Below the pieces are notes generated by a model that ran no database searches, was not told the origin of the DNA, and was given only the letters and a program-made list of their open reading frames with translations. Shown here piece after piece: positions 46,934-53,942 of a stretch of 64,000 nt of DNA. A program made the translations under genes and the position numbers. This DNA comes from DASWOJ01 sp964242415 (GTDB taxonomy: Bacteria; Pseudomonadota; Alphaproteobacteria; Acetobacterales; Acetobacteraceae). The stretch spans positions 1 through 64,000 of the forward strand of contig CAXTAT010000018.1 in NCBI GenBank assembly GCA_964242415.1. The letters are read 5' to 3'. Each line of letters starts with the position of its first letter. Positions within the stretch are counted from its first letter, which is position 1.

Positions 46934-47568
46934 AAATCCTGCTGGTCGAGGACCATCCGATCGTTCGCGCCGGCTGCCGCCGGCTGCTGCGGGACTACGC
47001 ATCCGATGATGCGGCGTTGGAGGTGATCGAGGCGAGCACCGGCGCGGAGGCCGTGGCCCTGAATGCCGCAGAGTTGCCGGACATTGCGGTGCTCGACCTT
47101 CGCCTGCCGGATTTGCCGGGCATGGAGGTGCTCCGCTTGATGCGGGAGCAGACGCCGCAGCTCAAGGTTATTGTATTCAGCATGTATGAGGACATCCCCT
47201 TCGTGACCTTGGCCTTGGAGGCGGGTGCGCGGGGTTACGTGACCAAGAACGACGACCCGGCGAGCATGGTGGAAGCAATCGAGTGCGTGCAGGGCGGCGG
47301 CCTGTACCTGGCGCCGCGCGTTGCCGAGCTGCTCGCGCTGCGGCCGCCGCGGGAGAGCGATCCCCTGGAGGAATTGACGGTACGGGAGCGCGAGGTGTTC
47401 GACCTGCTCGGGCGGGGGCAGAGCTTGACCGAGATCGCGAGTCAACTCGGGGTCAGCTACCGCACCGCCGCCAACGCGGCTGCCCAGATCAAGACCAAGC
47501 TGAAGCTCGGATCGGCTGCGGCGCTCATCAAGCATGCCGTCGATAGAACGCGAAGCGATCAGCCATGA
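46930..47568 (+). CDS. LuxR/NarL-type response regulator
   Basis: The 212-residue product has an N-terminal receiver domain (acidic pocket VEDH, phospho-acceptor Asp56 in AVLDLRLPDLPGMEV, lysine in YVTKNDDP) and a C-terminal helix-turn-helix (LTVREREVFDLLGRGQSLTE, VSYRTAANAAAQIKTKL). It is translated from an ATGA overlap with the MoxY-type kinase, so the two form a classical pair. By position it most probably controls the divergent TonB-dependent receptor and perhaps the lanmodulin-like gene. Confidence 0.92.
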   Translation: MKILLVEDHPIVRAGCRRLLRDYASDDAALEVIEASTGAEAVALNAAELPDIAVLDLRLPDLPGMEVLRLMREQTPQLKVIVFSMYEDIPFVTLALEAGARGYVTKNDDPASMVEAIECVQGGGLYLAPRVAELLALRPPRESDPLEELTVREREVFDLLGRGQSLTEIASQLGVSYRTAANAAAQIKTKLKLGSAAALIKHAVDRTRSDQP

Positions 47569-47812
47569 TGCCCTGGCAAGCCGGACAGGGATGGGTATCG
47601 GCTGACAATGCCGTCCCTGGCCATGGGATCAGGCGGCTCACGCGCCAGCCGAAGCGGCCCGGTCCCGCAGCGGAACCATGCGCTCGTGCCGACCCTTCAA
47701 GTCGAAGGTGCCCTGGCGCGGGTCGTAGCTTGCTCCGTGCGCGGGTGCGGCGATTGCCGGGCTGTATAATCCCCGCGCCAGGTCCGCCGGCGCCCAGGCT
47801 GCACAAGCCTGC

Positions 47813-49093
47813 TTAGGCCGCCTCGAAAAGGTCCTGCGCGAGGTAGCCGCCGTCCACCACGCCGTGCGGGCAAGCAAACAGGCCACCACCGACATGCGTC
47901 ACGAATTGGTTCAGCATGTCGAACTTCGCCATCCGGTCGAAGATCTTGATGAACCCGGTGCGCGGGTCGCGCTGGTAGCAGATGAACAGCAGCCCGGCGT
48001 CGATTTCCAGGGCGTGACGCCACGGCGGCCAGCGCTCGGCGACCATGCTGACGCCGTTATCGTAGGAATAGCCCCGGCGCAGGATCTGCGCGCCGTCGTT
48101 GTTCACCGCCGCCGCCAGCCGCATGTGCGCGTTCTCGGCCACGACCGGGTTGCCGTCCTCGTCCTCGGCATCGAAGTCCGCCACATCGAACTCGTCCTTG
48201 CCGCCGATCGGCGCGCCCGAAGCCTTCTCGCGGCCGACCGTCTGCTCCTGGAAGGCCAGTTTCATCCGGTCCCAGTGTTCGAGCGCGATGCGGATTGGGC
48301 GGGCGACGACGTATGACCCGCCGTTCATCCAGGGGCCGCCCTCACCCTGCACCCATACGAACTGGTCGAGCGCCTTCGGGTCGGACACGGCGACATTCGC
48401 CGTGCCGTCCTTGAAGCCCATCAGGTTGCGCGGGGTTACGGTCGGGTCGTAGCCCGGCACGAAGCCCGCCTGCACCCAGCGCACGGTGGCCACGCCATCG
48501 GCCAGGCGCATGAACTGCCGCACGGCGTGCATCGTCGCCTGCGGATCGTCGCCGCAGGCCTGGACGGAGAAGTCCCCACCGGTGCGTTCCGGCGCCAGTT
48601 GGTCGCCGACGAAGCGCGGCAGGTCCACGAAGGCTTCGGGCCGGTGCTTGGCCAGGCCGAAACGGTCCTCGCCGTCCTTCTCGAACAGGCTCGGCCCGAA
48701 GCCGACCGTGACTGTCAGCCGGCTGGGCGGCAGGCCCAGCACATCGCCAGAGTCGCCTGGGGGGGAGGCCTTCGCATCAGCCGGGCCTGCGGACAAGCCC
48801 TGGGTGAGCTTGGCGGCGGCATCGGTCCACCGCTGCATCAGGGCCGCGATATCGGCGACCTTGGTGGTGGTCGCGTCGAAGGCGGCGAAGTAGGTGTGCG
48901 CCTGGATCGGCGTCACGATGCCGTTTTGATGGGCGCCGTAGAACGGCAGCAGCCGGTCCTGCGGCAGTGCTTCCGTCTTGGTGAGCGGCGGCTGCCCAGA
49001 GGCGGCGGAGGCACGGCCGGCGCCCACCGCCCCAGCGAGACCGACCGCGCCGCCGAGCAGGCCGCGCCGGGTCGCGAAGGGACAGCCGCTCAC
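47813..49093 (-). CDS. efeB: Dyp-type heme peroxidase / deferrochelatase-like (EfeB)
   Basis: The 426-residue product carries a Tat leader (ATRRGLLGGAVGLAGAVGAG), so it is exported folded. The Dyp-family signature GFKDGTAN contains Asp229, and the proximal heme ligand is His323 in ENAHMRLAA. A GDDPQATMHAVRQF stretch and the C-terminal FICYQRDPRTGFIKIFD are typical of EfeB. EfeB proteins act with EfeU/EfeO in iron uptake or release iron from heme in the periplasm; here EfeU and EfeO are missing. The GTG start overlaps the stop of the beta-propeller gene (GTGA). It is the last gene of the Fur-box operon. Confidence 0.9.
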   Translation of the reverse strand: MSGCPFATRRGLLGGAVGLAGAVGAGRASAASGQPPLTKTEALPQDRLLPFYGAHQNGIVTPIQAHTYFAAFDATTTKVADIAALMQRWTDAAAKLTQGLSAGPADAKASPPGDSGDVLGLPPSRLTVTVGFGPSLFEKDGEDRFGLAKHRPEAFVDLPRFVGDQLAPERTGGDFSVQACGDDPQATMHAVRQFMRLADGVATVRWVQAGFVPGYDPTVTPRNLMGFKDGTANVAVSDPKALDQFVWVQGEGGPWMNGGSYVVARPIRIALEHWDRMKLAFQEQTVGREKASGAPIGGKDEFDVADFDAEDEDGNPVVAENAHMRLAAAVNNDGAQILRRGYSYDNGVSMVAERWPPWRHALEIDAGLLFICYQRDPRTGFIKIFDRMAKFDMLNQFVTHVGGGLFACPHGVVDGGYLAQDLFEAA

Positions 49094-50235
49094 CGCCCAC
49101 CCCGCATCAGCGTGTTCACGTCGTCCATCACGTAGTAGAATCCCTTGTTGTCCGGCGTCATCGCAATCCCGAACAGGTCGCCGTTGCCCGGCGGCGATTG
49201 CGCCTGGTCGTTGTTAATCCACTGAGCATAGACCTGCTTGCTAGCCGCGGGGTCCACCTCCACCAGGCGGCCGTCCTTGCCGTTGCAGACCAGCAGGTGC
49301 CCCTCCGGCGACCAGACCATGGCGAGCGGCCAGGACAGCAGCCCGTCCCTGGTGACCACCCGGCCGGTCCCAGCGCTGTCCGTGCGCGTGGTGGCGTTCG
49401 GGATGGCGGTAATGACGTTGTCCAGCCCGTCGGTGACATACAGCGTGCTGTCGGCGCCAAGCGCCAGCCCCGTCGGGCCGAGCAGGAAGTTGTCGTAATC
49501 GGCCCGGTGCGCGAAGCCGTCGCCCACCACCGTCTGGCTCAGCAGCACCGGGGGCTTGCCGTCGGGAACCGAGATTTCCAGGCGCAGCACGGTGGCCTTG
49601 TGCATGATGACCGGGATGCCGGTTTTCGGGTCGAGCTTTGTCGGCGGCGGCAGGTCGAACCCGGCCATGCTGATGAACAAGGTTGCCGTGGAGCCGTTAT
49701 CGACCACCGCCATGTTCCCCCAGGGGTCGTTGATGGTGGGGCCAGACCAGGTGGCGACCAGCTTGCCGTTCGGGTCCAGCACCAGCATGCAGCCATCGCC
49801 CTTGGTGGCCGTGGTGCCGTCCGTGCTGGGCGTGCTGCCGACGATGATCCAGCCGGTCTTCAGCATCGCCATCGCCGTGGTCAGCCCGACCCCGCCGGGG
49901 CAGTGCGGCACCTTTTGCGGCAGCCGGGCGAGCAGGTAGGTCTGTTGCGTGCTGGGGCGGTAGCCCACAATCGTGGTGCCGGTGCCCTGCAAGTTCGAAA
50001 TGTTGTTGAAGTTATCGACGAGCACGTCGTCCTTCATCACCTTCCCGGCCGATACCGGGGCCACGATCACCGCATAGGGGTTGAGGTCCCCATTATCGGT
50101 CACCGTCGAGGTGAGGGTGGTGTGGCGGTGCACGGTCTCCAGAAATCCGCGCGGCTGCGCGCTGGCGCCTCCGGCAAATGCGGTGCTCGCGAGCAGGAGG
50201 GCGGCCCCGAGTCCGGACCGCACGGCATTGGGCAT
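49090..50235 (-). CDS. Exported NHL/SMP-30-like beta-propeller protein
   Basis: A 381-residue protein with a signal peptide (SGLGAALLLASTAFAGGASA). Repeated blade-like stretches (DPWGNMAVVDNGSTATLFIS, GPTGLALGADSTLYVTDGLD, WPLAMVWSPEGHLLVCNGKD, LFGIAMTPDNKGFYYV) point to a beta-propeller. The ATG at 50235 has GAGGAG upstream; an in-frame ATG at 50250 is the alternative. It lies between the porin and efeB genes and overlaps efeB, suggesting a joint role in periplasmic iron handling. No specific family function is known to me. Confidence 0.75.
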   Translation of the reverse strand: MPNAVRSGLGAALLLASTAFAGGASAQPRGFLETVHRHTTLTSTVTDNGDLNPYAVIVAPVSAGKVMKDDVLVDNFNNISNLQGTGTTIVGYRPSTQQTYLLARLPQKVPHCPGGVGLTTAMAMLKTGWIIVGSTPSTDGTTATKGDGCMLVLDPNGKLVATWSGPTINDPWGNMAVVDNGSTATLFISMAGFDLPPPTKLDPKTGIPVIMHKATVLRLEISVPDGKPPVLLSQTVVGDGFAHRADYDNFLLGPTGLALGADSTLYVTDGLDNVITAIPNATTRTDSAGTGRVVTRDGLLSWPLAMVWSPEGHLLVCNGKDGRLVEVDPAASKQVYAQWINNDQAQSPPGNGDLFGIAMTPDNKGFYYVMDDVNTLMRGGR

Positions 50236-50249
50236 GGGCTGTCTCCTCA

Positions 50250-51767
50250 TCAGAAAAGCACGTTGGTACGAAGGCCGAGCACAAGCTCGTTCTTGATGTG
50301 CTGGGTGGGTTCGAGCGGGTTCTGCAGCCCGCCGCCGGGCTTGAACACGTATTGCGCGTCGGGCTGGATCTGCCACCAGGGGTGGACCTGGTACTGGTAC
50401 GTCGCCTCGATGAACGTCTCGCTGCTGCGGACCGGATTGTACGTCGCGGGTGTCGCGTTAAGGCTTGCCAGGGCCGTGTCCTGGTCCAATCCGGCGGCGC
50501 GGTGGCTGACATGGGCGTAGCCGAAGCCAAGCCCCACCGTGTCGTCCGCCCGGTTCCGGATCGGGGCGTGCCAGACGACACCGCCATTTGCGCTGTAGTC
50601 CACCAGGTTGCGGTCGCCCTGAGGGGTGAACATGGCCCGGCCGAACACGCTGACCGACTGGTTTGGATTCGCGCTGTTGCGCCAGACCATCTGGTCGGCG
50701 ACGGCATAGACCGAGGTGTTGCCGGAGTGGCGGCGCGGCAGCCCGGTGCTGTTGGGGGAGGCGAGCGACGCACCAGTGTTGTCGTAACGCAGGTCGTCGA
50801 ATCTCTCGGCATCGTACCAGGCGCCGAGCTTGTAGGTGTGGCCCAGCGGGGCGTCCTCGCCGGGTTCGACCATGCCACCGAGGGATGGGTAGGTGTACTG
50901 CAGCTCGGCGAAGATCAGCGGGCCGCGGTTGACGGGGAACTGGATGCCGGACGCATTCACGCGCTGCGAGTCGCCGGTGTTGTTGGAGGCTGGGCTGCCG
51001 TTGAAGACGCCGACCAGGATGGCCAGGGAATTGATCGGCCGGTAGCGGACACGGATGGCGGGCGCTGCAAGCGGGTAAGCGGGGCCGCCACCCGGCAGAT
51101 CGTAGGACGGCACCACGGGCCAGCCAAACATCGTGTTGACGAAGTAGGCGCCGTTCGGATTGACGATGAACTCCTGGTCGGCGCTTTGCTGGCCGATCTT
51201 GATGTCCAGGCGATCCTCGTCGAGGAATTTCTGCTGGTACCACAGCTCCCATAGCCGGGTAGCCCGGTCAGCCTCGATGCCGCTGGCGGTTTGCAGGCTG
51301 TAGAGGTTGTCCGCGCTGAGGTTGCGGCCGTGGATCTGCAGCGCGCTGACGTTGAACAGGCCACCATGCCAGCCGAACGCGCGCTGGGTGTCGAGCTGGA
51401 GCAGCGCCTGGGTAAGGCCGTCGTAATCGGCGCCATGGTGGACGCCGCCGGTGGCGTTGCCGAGGACCTCGCTGGTTTCCTGCAGCGCGATGGTGACTCC
51501 ATAAGGGCTGAGCGAGCTGCGCAGGCCGAACAGGTCGCCGAGCAGGAAGTTGGTCCGTTCGAGATTGCCCAGGAGGCCGGACGAGGTGCCGGGCTCGCCA
51601 TTCTCCTCGGAACTGGCTGGGACGGATAGCGGCGGCGGCGATGCGAGTGCAGCGCCAGAGAAGACGATGCCGACGATGCCTGCCAGCGCAGCAAGCTGCG
51701 CGCATCGCATTTGGCCGGTCGCGTTAGGGGCGTCTCTCATGTGGGCTGGCAGCTCCTGCGGTCGCAT
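50250..51767 (-). CDS. OprB-like outer-membrane porin, Fur-box controlled
   Basis: The 505-residue outer-membrane barrel has a signal peptide (AALAGIVGIVFSGAALASPP), then LERTNFLLGDLFGLRSSLSP, GVTIALQETSEVLGNATGG and WYQQKFLDEDRLDIKIGQQ as in OprB-type porins, and ends with NVLF. OprB members usually pass sugars, but this one is preceded 43 bases upstream by a Fur-type palindrome and followed by a beta-propeller and EfeB gene, so an iron-linked ligand is likely. GGAGG lies immediately before the ATG. Confidence 0.82.
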   Translation of the reverse strand: MRPQELPAHMRDAPNATGQMRCAQLAALAGIVGIVFSGAALASPPPLSVPASSEENGEPGTSSGLLGNLERTNFLLGDLFGLRSSLSPYGVTIALQETSEVLGNATGGVHHGADYDGLTQALLQLDTQRAFGWHGGLFNVSALQIHGRNLSADNLYSLQTASGIEADRATRLWELWYQQKFLDEDRLDIKIGQQSADQEFIVNPNGAYFVNTMFGWPVVPSYDLPGGGPAYPLAAPAIRVRYRPINSLAILVGVFNGSPASNNTGDSQRVNASGIQFPVNRGPLIFAELQYTYPSLGGMVEPGEDAPLGHTYKLGAWYDAERFDDLRYDNTGASLASPNSTGLPRRHSGNTSVYAVADQMVWRNSANPNQSVSVFGRAMFTPQGDRNLVDYSANGGVVWHAPIRNRADDTVGLGFGYAHVSHRAAGLDQDTALASLNATPATYNPVRSSETFIEATYQYQVHPWWQIQPDAQYVFKPGGGLQNPLEPTQHIKNELVLGLRTNVLF

Positions 51768-51809
51768 GATCCTCCCTTACATGAGAATGGTTCGCACTTG
51801 CAAGACGAG

Positions 51810-51824
51810 TGAGAATCATTCTCA
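51810..51824. promoter_or_regulatory. Fur box
   Basis: TGAGAATCATTCTCA is a perfect 7-1-7 inverted repeat that differs from the classical TGATAATNATTATCA core in one position per arm. It sits 43 bases upstream of the porin start. A second ATGAGAATGG half-site lies at 51781-51790. It strongly suggests iron-dependent repression by Fur of the porin/propeller/efeB operon. Confidence 0.8.
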
Positions 51825-52549
51825 TCGTCGCTGGGGTCCGGTTGCAACGGCTGCGCCAGGCGAAGCTGGCGCGGTCCAGCGAGTGAACATCTCGCCCGGG
51901 CAAGGCATGGCGAGCCGCCCGGCAGCGGGTGGTGCAGGTCTGACCGGCAACGGCAGGGCTGAAGCATACGCAGCGCTCGTGCGAGCGATGGGGTTGGGCT
52001 ACGGAATGACCGGCACCGCCACCCGAAGGCCGGAAGTTTGATCGAGGGCAGTCCGTCTGCTGGTGCGCGGTAGGGCTGCCTGTTGGCCAGCCCCGACCGG
52101 ATCATGGCGTCCCGTGCCGGGCTACGGCGCGGTCAGCGGCGTCGCCGCATCTCACGGCGTCTAGAAGCACCAGGCCGTCCACGGTAGCGAGCAGCAGGGC
52201 AGCCTATGGAGCAGGCCCTTGCGGTCGAGCGGCGCCCTACGGGCGCAGACCATCGAACTGGAGGCGGCCATGCCTCCCGTGGGCGCTGTAAGCGCGCCGG
52301 CGACGGTGGTTCTCCCGCACGTCCCGCGCTGTCGTTTGACACCCTTCGGCGGGGCTTGTGGTCCAGGGCAGGTCGAGGGCCGCCTGCACGGCTGGGAGGT
52401 CACGCTGCATGCTGGCAGCGGCGGATGCTGCGACAAGGGCCGGGGTCCTACGCCTGTCGGCTGGTGCAGCAATCGGTTTGGCTGTGCTGCCGCTACCGAT
52501 GTGCTACCTAGACCTAGCTTGCCCAGCCCAGCTAAGCCACTAAGAGAGT
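51825..52549. other. Gene-free region between Fur box and tRNA
   Basis: About 725 bases show no convincing gene. Open frames on both strands run through the tRNA or lack protein-like composition. No repeat or RNA structure was recognised in this stretch. Confidence 0.4.
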
Positions 52550-52626
<77 letters not shown>

Positions 52627-52670
52627 CGCGCACGCTGGATAGCCCAACCCAACCGCCGCGCCAAGCCCAT

Positions 52671-53684
52671 TCATTGATGCCCGGCCCGCCAGGCCGCCGC
52701 CGCCACGTCCGCGCCGGAGGGCAACCAGCCGCCGGGGTCGCCCATCCAGGCGATCACGTCGCCGATCACCTTGTCACGGGCCTTGTCACGCATCAGCAGG
52801 TGATAGCCGTTCGGGTAGTATCCCCGGCGCACGTCCGGCGCCATGGCCGCCCAGGCGCGAGCCGTCGCCTCGGGCGGCACCAGCGCGTCATGCGCGCCAT
52901 ACAGCGCCAAGGTGTTGGCTGGCAGCCCCGGCGCGGCAGCCTGGGCAGCGTCCATCAGGTCCGTCAGGCCGCGCAGGGTGTCGAACCGGGTGCGGCGGAT
53001 CGTCAGCGGGTCCTGCGCCAAGCGGATCAACGCCTCGCGGTTGTCGCTGGCCATCACCCGCAGCGGCACCTCGCCCCCGGTCACCTGCAGGTCCGGCGCG
53101 ACGCTCGAAACCAGCCACAGCCCGCTGCTCAGCGCGATCCCCTGCTGCTCCCGCCCCCACACGGCCGGCGCCAGCAGCACCCAGCCGTCCACCGGCGGCG
53201 CCTGTCCCGAGGCGGCCAAGGTCATCGTCAGCGCCCCCCCCATGCTCTCGCCCATCACGAACAGCGGCACGCCGGGATAGCGCGCGCGCAATTGCCGGAT
53301 GCCCGCGAATGCATCGGATTGCATCGCTGGCACTCCCGCCCAGCGCCCCCGCTCCGGCGCCGCGCCGAAGCCGCGCTGGTCCGGGGCGAATACCGCCATG
53401 CCCGCCGCGGTGAAGGCCGGCGCCGGATACTCCCAAGCGTCGCGGCTGTCGTCGAAGCCATGCAGCGCCAGCACGACCGCCCGCGGCGCCCCGTCCGGCA
53501 GCCAGGTCCGCACCGGCAGCCTCGCCCCGTCCGGCATGATGAAAACCGTGTCCGCCTGCAACGCGGAGGCGGGCAACGGCGCCAAGGGCATGTTATAGGT
53601 CGGCAGCCCCGTGCAGCCCGCCAGGGCAACGGCCAGCACCAGGCCGCGCAGCCAGGCAGAATGGATTGCAACCACGGTCGCCAT
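52671..53684 (-). CDS. Alpha/beta hydrolase lipoprotein (monoacylglycerol lipase-like)
   Basis: The 337-residue product has a lipobox LALAGC-like stretch (VLAVALAGC), so it is a probable lipoprotein, and a serine hydrolase fold. The nucleophile is in FVMGESMGGALT, the oxyanion region in LALHGFDDSRDAW, the acid in YGAHDALVPP and the histidine in NGYHLLMRDK. The family acts on monoacylglycerols or lysophospholipids. The ATG at 53684 is chosen for signal length; 53693 is possible. It is divergent from the zinc-finger gene. Confidence 0.85.
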   Translation of the reverse strand: MATVVAIHSAWLRGLVLAVALAGCTGLPTYNMPLAPLPASALQADTVFIMPDGARLPVRTWLPDGAPRAVVLALHGFDDSRDAWEYPAPAFTAAGMAVFAPDQRGFGAAPERGRWAGVPAMQSDAFAGIRQLRARYPGVPLFVMGESMGGALTMTLAASGQAPPVDGWVLLAPAVWGREQQGIALSSGLWLVSSVAPDLQVTGGEVPLRVMASDNREALIRLAQDPLTIRRTRFDTLRGLTDLMDAAQAAAPGLPANTLALYGAHDALVPPEATARAWAAMAPDVRRGYYPNGYHLLMRDKARDKVIGDVIAWMGDPGGWLPSGADVAAAAWRAGHQ

Positions 53685-53725
53685 GCCTATCATCCCGGCG
53701 CACCCCCGACCAGAGAGCACCCCCC

Positions 53726-53941
53726 ATGCCCGACGCACCCTTCGGCAGCGACACCCCGCACCCCGAGCTTGCCATCCCCGAGGTGCTGCACGTGGACGAG
53801 CGCGTGGTCGCCTGCGATGGCGGGGATGGGCCGCTGGGCCATCCCCGGGTTTGGTTGCGCATCGACCATGACCAGACCTTCTGCCCCTGGTGTTCCCGCA
53901 TCTTCGTGCTGAACCCCGGCGCCGGGAACGTGGACCATTAG
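53726..53941 (+). CDS. zf-CHCC zinc-finger protein
   Basis: The 71-residue product belongs to the family resembling NDUFS6 of complex I. The presumed zinc ligands are Cys30, His39, Cys53 and Cys56 (VACDGG, GHPRVWL, TFCPWCSRIF). It ends one base before the GTG start of polA, so the two are probably cotranscribed. This neighbour pair is common in alphaproteobacteria as far as I recall. Confidence 0.85.
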   Translation: MPDAPFGSDTPHPELAIPEVLHVDERVVACDGGDGPLGHPRVWLRIDHDQTFCPWCSRIFVLNPGAGNVDH

Positions 53942-53942
53942 C

